Origin: Dryocosmus kuriphilus
Lineage: Eukaryota > Arthropoda > Insecta > Hymenoptera > Cynipidae
Assembly (NCBI GenBank): GCA_038277395.1
Contig: CM076191.1
Coordinates: forward strand, 180,590,552 to 180,654,551
DNA: 64,000 nucleotides
Direction: 5' to 3'
Shown here: positions 53,440 through 63,080 of the stretch, in pieces
How the letters are laid out: each line of letters opens with the position of its first letter
How positions within the stretch are numbered: position 1 is the first letter of the stretch
Position numbers and translations under genes: made by a program
Notes under the pieces: model-generated
What the model was told of the DNA's origin: nothing
What the model saw: the letters and a program-made list of their open reading frames with translations, nothing else
Databases searched by the model: none

Positions 53440-55860
53440 CGCTAACTGGCGGCACGGCGATCTGTTTGAAAATATCAAAATAAACATAAACTTTTTATAT
53501 TTTCAAATAAATCGCCGACCTCTTGTTAATTATGAACTGTTAATAGATTTTCCGGTGGATTTCGAAAAAGGACAGAAATTGCCAAAATCTAGAAAGAAAA
53601 TTTGAATGCATAGTATTTAAATCAGGTCAGAACATATCGAAGTTTAAAAACAAATTTTTTTATTTTTTTTTATTCTGGACCTAGAAGTATAGAATCTATG
53701 CCTGAATGTAAAATTAGAAATATTTTGACTAATCCCTACGGACCCAGCCGAATCCCGATTTTTTGATTTTCTAAAATGACGAAACAGAAATTTCTTTCTT
53801 ATGAGAAGAAAGTTATTATATATTTTTTTACAGATTAATTTTTTATTGTGATTAAAAGTGCTAATTCTCTGTAATAGTGTCAAGTTCCTCTAAAATTGTG
53901 CACAGAATGAAAAAAAATTGAGGAGACGTTTAGAACCATTACAGCTCTGATTTTGTGATAGATTCGAGATTTAAGGCCCAAATTGTATACTAAATTTTTT
54001 TTTTAATAGGACAGAAGCAGCAAATGCGGCGCGCATAAAAATATATCAATCGATCGAAAGAAAAATATAATTGATAATGCGATGGAAAAATATGTAAGAG
54101 GTAGATCAGTATTTTGGCTTTGCTTTGTTTGTAGCAAAATTGGTGTATAAGTCGATTAAAACAGTTGATTAAAACAATTAATTAAAGTGTTTTCCTACAT
54201 ATTGCACATGCGCCTATAGTTACCTCACCCTGCAGCGAATGTAACGCACTCTTATTTTTTAATTAATTATTACAAATTAAGAAGGATTTTATAACACAGA
54301 GAAATTAAGTTTGAATAAAATGAGGTATATTTATTAATGTGCAGATTTCTTTTCAAAATTTGACTTATGTTTCTTGTGTAATTAGAATCCAAAGTTATGA
54401 ACTAAATTTTTTTAGCATTTTCGCGATTTTGTCATTCTGAACGCCTGATTTATCACAACGAACCTAACCTAAAAATCAGTCAAAGAATTTATAAAAGCGA
54501 ATATCGTCATTGAATAATCTTATAATATTGGAAAACTATTCCAATAAATGTTTTTTAATACTTGTAATTATATTTCATTAGATTGGGGTACATATTTCCC
54601 ACTTTGTCAGATTAAATCAGAGATGACCGACTGCGCCACATTAGTAGCATGTGAAGAGTAGAATAAAGACTTTTTTACGAAGAAATTAATTAAATTTACT
54701 TAGTATGTGAATCCTCTGCAGCATCCGAAGAACTCTAAACAGCATATTTCACAAAAAATTTCATAACCTTAAAGAAAAATTCTGCAATTTTGCAATCTCT
54801 TTCAGTCGTGCAGTTAAATTTATCGCCTCAATTTTTCCATAATTTAACATTTCAAACATAAATATACATTCTAAAATTAATATCACGCGACGGCAATGTG
54901 CCAATTTTCGTAAATACAAGGGCGCCACATTCGCCGCTTCTCCCCTATAAAACTTTCATTGACAATAATTTATGATATTGATTTAAATATTTTAAAAACT
55001 CTTTAGAGTACATTGACAATGTAAAACAAATCTTGAAAAAATAAAGCGAACGCGATTCTTTTCATATACTTTTTATTTGGGAAAGCACTTATAAGTTAAA
55101 AATTGTATACTGTAAATAGTAATAACATCATAATATAGTATAATAAATAGGAATTTTTTTAAATAAAAAATTGATACTACACCTATCAGGCTGACATATT
55201 TATCATCACAATTGTTTTTCGCTATTGATTTGTTTTATGTAACTTGGTTTTCTAAATAAAAAACAGAAAAAACATCAGTCGCTTTACTTTTTCAAGATTT
55301 AATCGATTAAAACATTTTTTTAATTTAACACTGTAAATGTAGTAAATAGTTTTTAAAATATTTAAATCAATAGCAGAAATTATTGTCAATCAAATGAAAA
55401 GTATTCTCTAAAATTTCTGTATTAAGAGAACAATTTTTAATGCACAATTTGGGTCTTGAATTTTTGAACCCTTTATCTCGAATCTATCACAAAATTAGGG
55501 CTTTAAGGACTCTAAAAGCCTCCTTCAAAATTGGTTTATTATGTAGAAAATTTGAAAGTTAACTTGAAACTGTTATAAAGAACTATCGCTATTAATCACA
55601 ATGAAAAATTTAAAACCGTAGAAGATAAAAATAAAAAACTGCTAAGTGCGATGTTCAACATAAAAAACGACTCCGGGGACTTCTAAACATTTTTTTTTAA
55701 ACTGTAAAAAAATACAGAATAACTTTCTCCCCATAAGAAAGGAATTTTCGCTTCAGCGTTTTAGAAAATGAAAAAATCGGGATTCGGCTAGGCGCCATTC
55801 GGTCTATCAATACCAGCAGATTACTTCGCTCTCTGCCAAAACATATAAAAGAAGAAATTA
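53440..55860. mobile_element. Large diverged foldback element (inverted arms several hundred bp)
   Basis: Blocks in 53690-54010 recur inverted in 55445-55810: AATCCCGATTTTTTGATTTT versus TGAAAAAATCGGGATTCGGC, AGAAATTTCTTTCTTATGAG versus CCATAAGAAAGGAATTTTC, and TTTGTGATAGATTCGAGATT versus TCTCGAATCTATCACAAAAT. A further inner pair lies at 54950-55020 and 55330-55420. No intact gene. Outer limits are approximate. Confidence 0.6.
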
Positions 55861-56364
55861 TATTTTTATTTAAGACATAGATTAACAGATTTCTTAAATT
55901 TATATAAATTTTTTTTCTATAAATAAAATAAATAGAATAAAACGAACAAATTAATATTAGTATTATTTGTTGGGATCAAGCATATGGTTTTGGGTAGGTA
56001 TATATCTTATTAAACCGTGAAAGGAATTTCCATTTAAAATGAAAAACACGAATGTCAAAACTTACTGAACTTTGGGAAGCTTTTGCGAAAAATGTAAAGC
56101 TTTGAGAGATCTCTGGTTTTGACAGAAGTATTCTTCAGACATTTGACTCACAGTACCTGAAGTATCTTAGCCAGATATATAAAAAAGCAATTGGATCAGC
56201 ATTCATAAAATTGAAGACAAGGAACAATTATAATTAATATAATGAACTCAAATCTTAAGGTGAAATATTCAAAATGCAAAGATTAACAGTACTAGAAACT
56301 TTTAAGATTTCTAATTAATTCGCATCTTCAGAATATTCTTCATTTTTTGTTAGATGATGTAATG
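55861..56364 (+). other. Intron, nothing recognised
   Basis: AT-rich sequence up to the PLE end at about 56365. Confidence 0.4.
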
Positions 56365-56495
56365 GTGGTGTTGACCAGGGTATAAGCGTTAAGTTTTAGA
56401 TTTAAAAGAGAAATTTTTTTTTGTTGATTACTGGTCCTTTATTAAAAATATGAGAAAAGACTGAGAGTCTCTCAGCAATTCTTAATACACATGAC

Positions 56496-56525
56496 GTTTC
56501 GACTGTACTCTACAGTCCTCATCAG
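56496..56525 (-). ncRNA. Hammerhead ribozyme core (PLE end)
   Basis: Minus strand: CTGATGAG, stem II GACTGTA / TACAGTC, GAAAC, GTC. Identical core to 28945-28974. Flanks match those of the palindromic element too. Confidence 0.82.
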
Positions 56526-56977
56526 ATTGAAAAATGGAAAAACAGTTATGACCTGTGTGACAAAAGTGGCAATGAAATAAAGTACTTTTAAAAGTTAAAA
56601 TAGCTCAAATATGAGTTACCTGATAGATAGAACATGCCGTAATAGTTGTATAAAACGATGTGTTCTGCTGGACGGAATTATTAATAAATTTGATAGTTAT
56701 TAATGGACATAACACAAAACATAGATGTTTTAAAAATCATTCCGTCCAGCAGACTGACATCTGTTTCGGAAATTACAAGTAGGTGACCGTAAACAAGGTG
56801 GTTTGACCATCTGTAAGTATGGAGAGTGTAGTTATGCGCATAACGTATTGCTGATGTCAGTGTTACGTGTTGAAATATGAATACAATATTCTAAACCGCG
56901 GATGTATTGGGTTAAATACAGAAGTTATAAATTTAAAATGTGTTTTAACAAGCATATTTGTGTAAAAATATAATGTG

Positions 56978-57307
56978 CTATTTAATAGAACGAATAATGC
57001 TATTATAAGTGATGCTCATATTATCTATGTCTGTTTTAAAGTTAATATTATTATTATTTTTCAAAATATGGAACATCTCCATGAAAATACGTTTGTAATA
57101 ATGTGATTCTTTATCTAGAACATTAAAATTGACCAAATCAAAGGAATGTTTATTTTGGGTTGCGTGTTTTGAAAGTGCAGTGTTGATTTTGTTATTAATA
57201 CAGTATCTACGATGTTCATTGATTCTTGTGTCGATGTATCTTTTTGTCTCACCAATATAACATTTTTCACAATCTGAACATGATATTCTGTAGATAACAT
57301 GAAACAT
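56978..57307 (-). pseudogene. PLE GIY-YIG endonuclease domain, open but lacking RT
   Basis: A 109-residue frame: MFHVIYRISCSDCEKCYIGE (GIY = VIY, YIG present, CxxC), TKRYIDTRINEHRRYC with the catalytic Arg, a His-containing middle (LSKHATQNKHSFDLVN), YYKRIFMEMFHILKNNNNIN with the metal-binding Glu, and a C-terminal DIDNMSITYNSIIRSI. The domain is complete and uninterrupted, but no reverse transcriptase sequence lies upstream on the minus strand before the element ends. Confidence 0.82.
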
Positions 57308-57390
57308 TTTATTACATGGAATAGGATTGTTCTGATTTCTGAAGTAATCAACAAAAAAATTTCTCTTTCACATCTAAAACTTAATTCTTC

Positions 57391-57664
57391 ATTCTTCTCT
57401 ACACCTATAACCATGTCCTCTGCCATCATCATCATCATCACCATTATCATCATCACATTATATGCTTCTCCCTTAAAACTCATGCTCTTTCTCTTCTTCT
57501 TCTTCAGCTTTATGTATTTCCTCCTCTTCATATTTTTCTTCATTTATTTCCTCCTCATCATAGTCTCATTCTTCTTCTTCCGTTTCTCTTGTATCATTTT
57601 CTTTCGCGAATGTAAGGTTTTGAGCCTGATATAATCAAAACTATCCTTTCCTTGATGATAACAG
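57391..57664. repeat. Pyrimidine-rich, (ATC)n-containing segment
   Basis: CATCATCATCATCATCACCA at about 57424-57445 and long CTTCTTCTT tracts. On the minus strand it would encode Glu-rich sequence broken by stops. The part at about 57540-57640 recurs, inverted and diverged, at 59505-59600. Confidence 0.6.
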
Positions 57665-59220
57665 CACTGTTAAAAATGTTTTGAAATTTCAAGCACTTTC
57701 ATACACAAAAGTGTCTGAAATTTCAAAACTTCCGTGTCTGAAATAAAATTAATGCATTTGTGATTTAAAGTTTCAAACCGTTTATGTATGAAATAAATGT
57801 CATGCAAAAGTACATGAAATTCACGAAGGACTGTTTGAAAACTACAGCAAATATGATTGAAATTTCATACATATATACCTTAAGCCGAATTCCTATAAAA
57901 GTTTTTAAAATTTTCAACAGGCTTAATTGAAGTTTAATAGATTTTTACCTTATTTTTTATTTAATTACTTGTGTATGACATTTAAAACAAAATATGGTGA
58001 AATTTTATACACATTTATTTGAAAAATGCACTTGATATTGTCTGAAAAATACATTAGACTGTTTTGAAATTCAATGTAAGTATTCTTTAAATAAGCTCAA
58101 TAAACATATGGTAGAAAAATCCAATAAATAATTTGATATTTAATACGAATCTTTATAAAATATATTTAAATTCAATATGCACGAAATTAATGATTATAAT
58201 AAATTATCATCAATACAACTTTAATATTTCAAATATATATGGAACTTTTTTTTGAAAATTCGCTTTTTTTACTCAAAATTATTACTATTGGTCTTGTGGA
58301 ATATTTACCGACATTGGTTAAATAATTTTCAATAATTTAAACAAGCTTAATTTTGTTCAAACAATTATTTTTTTCATAAAATTAATGCTATTGGCCTGAT
58401 GTATTATTTTATAGTCTTAGTTAATTAATTTTAAATTATTTAAACAAAGTATGTTTTCTTAATACAAGTGTTTCAATTTTCATATAAATTAGTCATATTT
58501 AATATAAAAATGTATGAAATTTCAAGCAAATATGTTTGAAAATTCATACACAATTGTGTTTGAATTTTCAAATAAGTTAGTGAGATTTTGTAGGCTCTGC
58601 CTACATGGGAACTACTACCGGTAGGTGGCTACCGCGAGTCGGTCAAGTCTTTCCCGCAAGTACGCGGGGGTCTCGGATTGTACTTATTGGTGGTCAGTTC
58701 CCATACTCCTCAGGGCGTCTGAGGTAGGGTCCGTCCACATTACCACACTGATGAGTCCAGTGGCGGACCCGGGATGAAACTATCAGGCGTTTTGATAGGC
58801 TGCAGTGCACCGCTATATGCGTCTCATCGAGACGTGGTGCGCCTGCGCCTAGCTTAAATATAAATATAGCACTTCGCTATAATTTAATATAAAATGTATA
58901 AAATTTCAAGCAAATGCGTTTGAAACTGCATACACAAAAGTGTTGGAATTTTCACATAAGTTAGTGAGATTTAATATAAAAATGTATGAAATTTCAAATA
59001 AATGTGTTTGAAAATTCATGCATAAAAATATTCGAATTTTCAAAAAATTTAGTGAGATTTAATATAAAAATGTATGAAATTTCAAACAAATGTATTTGAA
59101 ATTTCATAAACAAAAGTGTTTGAATTTTCATACAAACGTGTTGTAGATTTAAGATACTTGTATATGATAATTACTTCACACATAAATGCATTAACTTTCA
59201 GACAAAAATTTTTAACAGTG
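57665..59220. mobile_element. TIR element (CACTGTTAAAAAT ends) built of ~90 bp repeats
   Basis: Left end CACTGTTAAAAATGTTTTGA, right end ATTTTTAACAGTG: a 13 bp perfect inverted repeat. Much of the interior consists of diverged GTATGAAATTTCAAACAAAT / GTGTTTGAATTTTCATAC repeats; clear units of 85-93 bp start at 58511, 58892, 58985 and 59071. No gene is seen. One unit is interrupted by the GC-rich insert at 58582-58883. Confidence 0.7.
58582..58883. other. ~300 bp GC-rich, hairpin-dense insertion (candidate structured RNA or SINE-like element)
   Basis: It interrupts a ~90 bp repeat unit cleanly: ...GTGAGATTT | insert | AATATAAAATG... Hairpins in order: TGTAGGC/GCCTACA (58589-58605), GGTAG/CTACC (58620-58633), CCCGC/GCGGG (58653-58668), CCTCAG/CTGAGG (58708-58724), GGGTCCG/CGGACCC (58727-58770) enclosing CCAC/GTGG, CTATCA/TGATAG (58780-58798), GCACC plus CGTCTC / GAGACG plus GGTGC (58807-58840), and ATAGC/GCTAT (58866-58880). 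No ORF and no clear A/B box. Class unknown. Confidence 0.6.
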
Positions 59221-59227
59221 AGGTCTT

Positions 59228-59500
59228 CAGTTTGAAATAAATGGATCAGATAAGACTAAAAAGTTATGAAGTAAGTTTAAGTATATCAATTTTCTTGAAA
59301 ACTACCTCGTATTTTATTCTAGATATCTTCTAAGATGTTCCGTGACGTAATGCGTTCGAATGAATATTTGCAAGTGGATTGCAAAGGGTGAATCAGCTGA
59401 ATCTGCTCCAAAACCCACAAGAAAATTGACAAACTTTATAGACTTACTTCATAAGTTTTGAGTTTAATTTGATCCATTTATTTCAATCTTAATTCCTTTT
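59228..59500. mobile_element. Short foldback MITE
   Basis: TTTGAAATAAATGGATCAGA and AAAAGTTATGAAGTAAGTTT on the left are mirrored by GACTTACTTCATAAGTTTTG and GATCCATTTATTTCAATC on the right. No ORF. Confidence 0.7.
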
Positions 59501-59621
59501 ATCATCAGGCTCAAAAACTTATATTCAAGAAAGAAAATATTACAAAAGAAAAAGAAAAAGACTACGAAGCAAGAGGAGGAATTAAATGAAGAAGGCCCCT
59601 TTTTTCATCTGACCTCACATA
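59501..59621 (+). other. Exon-like acidic/basic fragment, inverted relative of 57540-57640
   Basis: TTTTATCATCAG followed by an open stretch QAQKLIFKKENITKEKEKDY resembles an acceptor plus exon. A diverged inverse copy lies on the minus strand at 57540-57640 (QAQNLTFAKENDTRETEEEE). The two flank the CACTGTT element and the foldback. Origin unknown. Confidence 0.3.
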
Positions 59622-59903
59622 CAGTCTGTTCAACAAAAAAGGAATCGCGATTATTCATAGACCATAAAAGATATTTAATTTCTCTTTTTAAAAAATTAAA
59701 GGTCACTAAAAGGGCTACGGCGAACTTACTTAATACGTCGTCCAATCTCCATCACTGCCCAAAATAGCTTGGCACCGCCTAGGTATGCTTTCGACAAGGG
59801 ATTCGACATATTCAATGAGAAGTGACCTCCATATTTCTCCAATATGAAGAGAGAGCTGTTTCAGGGTGAACACCCGCTTCCCTGCAAGCTTTCTCTTCAT
59901 GAC
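59622..59903 (-). mobile_element. Tc1-like transposon 3' fragment
   Basis: The end CAGTCTGTTCAACAAAAAAG at 59622 follows TA, as expected for Tc1. The minus-strand frame 59893-59730 encodes LAGKRVFTLKQLSLHIGEIW, then RSLLIEYVESLVESIPRRCQ and AILGSDGDWTTY-stop, the standard C-terminus of Tc1-like transposases (family form: LVESMPRRCQAVI). The rest of the gene is cut off at 59903 by the hAT element. Confidence 0.8.
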
Positions 59904-60322
59904 CAGGGTGTCTACTCAGTGCTCTATTTTAAATTCCCTGTCATTTCCCGGTTTTTCACGGTCAATTTTTAGTTTTTCCCGGTCCCTTAAAGTAATGTAT
60001 TTTTTAGCGAATCGCTTAAAACGCAAAAATGTACATTCTTGCTTTCGAGAAAAATGTAACTATTGTGAGAAAAATATTGAACGACGGTACCAAACACTTC
60101 TCATTAAACCCGCAGAATAGTAATAAGTAGTTGAAATTTATATTTTCTCTAAGAAAGGAAATAAAATTAAAATATTGTTTTAAACTATTTTGCTTAATTT
60201 ACAATCACAGATTAAAGTAACATCAATATTTAGATTGTAGTATGTAATAAACTTGCTTTATAATATAGCATTTGAGTTTACGTATTTATAAGTTTAGGTC
60301 TTTAACCACTTTAATTGAAAAT

Positions 60323-62411
60323 TCAGTGCCTCTTTGTGGATTTAAACAGTACGCTAATTTGTTCTTCTATCACCTCTACTTGATTAACAGTATCTTGCAT
60401 AAGTTTTCTTTTCTTTGCCTGAAGATTTCTGGTCTCTTCTACAATTCTTTTTTTCTCCTTCTCTTCTTCTAACTTCTGCTTATTTTGTTCTTTTTTACTC
60501 TTTAGAAGCTCATGATACTTGAAGTGGCCATTGCGAACATCAGTAATTATATCCTTTGTAATTGGTATCTGTTCAATACCTCCAACAACTCGAATAGTAT
60601 CATAAATGAGACGTAAAGCTATAAGGCTGTCTTCTTGCTGATTTTCTATTATGCATTCAGAATTGACTGAAAATCCCCGTTCAAGAGCGGCATTGCCATG
60701 AGACAAAACGAGAATTAGCTTTAAAAAGTCTGTTAAATCTGGAAATGATTTGCCTGTCGTTGCAATTACTCCTGTCCAAAATGTATCTAAACGAGAAGTA
60801 CTACGCTCATACATTTTCATTGCTTCCATGGTACTAGATAAACTACAAATTTGTTTGTATTCCCTTTTTATTCTGTCTGCTTTTGATCCTGAAATCATGT
60901 TCTTTTCAATACTCAAAATTTCTAAACAAGAAATCAGACGTTTTTCAGCTGCTTTGGGACTTTCTGATATAACGTTAGGATCAAGACACGAAATAGATTT
61001 CGTGAATTTGTATTTCAGTGGGGACCGTTCCATGAGTTTCTCAGTCATAAAAATGTAGCATTGGCGAGCGTAAGTTTTAAAATTCGTAATTTCTTCCGCG
61101 CATGGTTTAGGTGTAATTGCTTTGAGGGCACCCTTTGTCTGAAAACCTATGTCCACGTTAGCAACCGGAAATATGTTCTTTGGGTTTCTGAGGTCGACAT
61201 CTGAGATTGACGTGGCTTTCTCTAGAACATCCGGTTTAACGAATCGTTCCATTATTGTCGTTAACACATACGTGAGCTTTTGGTACAAGAAAGGTGCCAT
61301 GGGAGCATCTGATTGAAATTCTGTAAGAAATGGTTCCACCAAAGATGAAGTTGAGATGAAAAATGCCAATTTCGCTTCAAGAAATTTGTCTTTAACAAAT
61401 GTAGACACAACTTGAAAGCTTTGATGATTGTCGTTAAGAGAATTTTTCTTGCCCTCTCTTTCAACTGCAGACACCCAAACTTTTAAAAACGGCAACATAA
61501 CATCAGCTCTTGTAGCTGTTGGTGTATTTTCCACCCATCGGATAGAACAAAACTTGTGCGGAAATATATCTGATTTGGTGATACTGGTGTAGTGTCCTCG
61601 GCGAGCAGGACTAGCTTTAAATAGTCGGTACAGACACGTAGGAAATCACCGATGTTCCACTTAGTATTCTGTATTTCAGTTCTGAAACCTCCGTGTACAT
61701 TATGGAGACCGCAACTACCGATCTCCAGAAGAAGATGATTTTCCGGATAATTTTCATGAAGTTCAGCTTTCAAATTCTTAATCATACAGAAATTTACAGC
61801 AGGACCATCCATAGATATTTGAATAATTTTAGTCAAATTCTCTTCTTGAACTGCCATAATGAGTCCATTCTTTAAATCCATTGCTTTCGTACTCTCGAGA
61901 AACACAGAAGACAAATATCTTGTTTCAACCTCATTTTTAAGACTGTTCCAAAATTTTAAAACGACGTCCATTTGCTGCTTTTTTGAGATCCTATTTAAAC
62001 TTTCGTCAAAACCTACAACTATGTGATTACAAGATCTTATAATTTCTTTGATCTGCTTTCGAAAATGGGGAGCTATGCCATGTACAATGGTATATCCCAC
62101 TTTGTCTTTTTGTAATTGCATTTTAGCAGCAATTTCACTATCTGGGAACATACGGGGGAAAACAGCTACTGCTTCAGCAGCTCCCCGAAAAGAGTAGTGT
62201 TTAAATACCGTAAGAAGACACCATGTGATCTCCGCTTTCGTGACAGAACCCTTTAATAATATTTTTTGTAGAACTGGTACATGAGTCGAAGTCTTAGCTG
62301 AGAAACGTGGATTAGTAGCTGGAATTGAGAAACTTTTCTCCATAGAATTCATTGCAGGATCATTCAGGATTTTATGAGATTCTTGTATACCTATTTCTGA
62401 GACTTCAGAAC
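60323..62411 (-). pseudogene. hAT transposase, exon 2 (catalytic and dimerisation region), frameshifted
   Basis: The exon starts after TTTTCTAG at 62411 and ends with a stop at 60323. N-terminal half: SVTKAEITWCLLTVFKHYSF, IIRSCNHIVVGFDESLNRIS (first RNaseH-like Asp in GFDES), ISMDGPAVNFCMIKNL (DGPAVN block) and EIGSCGLHNVHGGF (CxxH). Near 61530 the frame slips by one base from SDGWKIHQ to ENTPTATRADVMLPF. C-terminal half: the conserved end LKLILVLSHGNAALERGFSV, then NSECI, is the hAT dimerisation/RW-like block, followed by a basic coiled coil (KKEQNKQKLEEEKEKKRIVE). A transposase of this group cuts and pastes its own element. Apart from the frameshift and an upstream TGA it is well preserved. 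Confidence 0.85.
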
Positions 62412-62779
62412 CTAGAAAATAATTTTCTTATGCTAGTTAAGTGACACCTTTACTGTTTTTTAAAGGTATCAAATTCAATTAACCTAATTATAAAATTTAT
62501 TCAGAAGGATTTTTTACTGAAATTTGGGTCTTTAATTTTACAATAATACAATATACTATAAATAGCGATTAACCAATTCAAAAATAATGATTTAAAAATT
62601 GTTTGTCATTATTTTAAACTGTTCAATTTGTAACTGTTTTTTTATATATTGATTATTATCTATAGCATAATACATCATTATAAAATAACCGACCCAAAGT
62701 TCAAATAAAAAAATTCTTAATAAATTATTTTTTTTACATAAGCCTATAATATAGAACGATCAACACGACTTGAATTTAC
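62412..62779 (-). other. Intron of the hAT transposase gene
   Basis: Minus strand 368 bp from CAAG|GTAAATTC to ATTTTCTAG. Exon 1 ends with one base of a codon (G|), exon 2 supplies GT, giving Gly. The join is in frame. Confidence 0.7.
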
Positions 62780-63080
62780 CTTGAACCGAATCAGGCTGAG
62801 TGGAACTACATTTAGTAGAAGCTAAATCTGATGTTGCTACAGAAGCTTGTGCTTTCATAAAAAAATCGACATGGAGACTTTTAGCGTGGAACTTTGAGTT
62901 ACTTATATGCTTGCTACTCTTTTCATGACTTGTGAGTGCACGTTTTCCCATAGAACTTATTTCTATGATTTTTCTACATCACTTACAATAAGCTTTAGTT
63001 GCACATGGTCTATGTTCCTCAACCCAGGGAAATTCATAGTTTCGACTATAAGTCGTATTACTCGGTATCGTCCGTCTCAT
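62780..63080 (-). pseudogene. hAT transposase, exon 1 (BED zinc finger), in-frame TGA
   Basis: From ATG at 63080: MRRTIPSNTTYSRNYEFPWV, EEHRPCATKAYCK, stop TGA at 62979-62981, then CRKIIEISSMGKRALTSHEK and SSKHISN. The C-x2-C ... H-x4-H arrangement (YCK-stop-CRK, then SHEKSSKH) is a BED-type zinc finger in which Trp of CKWC has probably become TGA. After it comes a low-complexity linker (AQASVATSDLASTKCSS) up to the donor at 62780. BED fingers bind the transposon ends. An alternative start at 62951 (MGKRALTS) would lack the first Cys pair. Confidence 0.75.

Larger units (their letters stand above)
56365..57390 (-). mobile_element. RT-less Penelope-like element, same family as 28529-29119
   Basis: The left end (GTGTTGACCAGGGTATAAGC, GTTGATTACTGGTCCTTTAT) equals the inverse of the right end of the 28517-29131 element, and the right end (AATCAACAAAAAAATTTCTC, then ATCTAAAACTTAA) is its inverted partner, truncated before the hammerhead. 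A 65-base stretch (about 56558-56622) interrupts the left arm. Internal coding is only a GIY-YIG domain. Confidence 0.8.

Noticed and set aside
57115..57543. 142-residue minus-strand frame with Met/Lys-rich start
   Set aside because: It is a different frame over the pyrimidine-rich segment and the GIY-YIG gene; the true frame is 56978-57307.
58748..58780. Hammerhead-like CTGATGAGTCC...GGA...GAAAC in the GC-rich insert
   Set aside because: Eight extra bases (CCCGGGAT) separate stem II from GAAAC, no UH cleavage site follows the next stem, and a competing GGGTCCG/CGGACCC stem uses the same bases.
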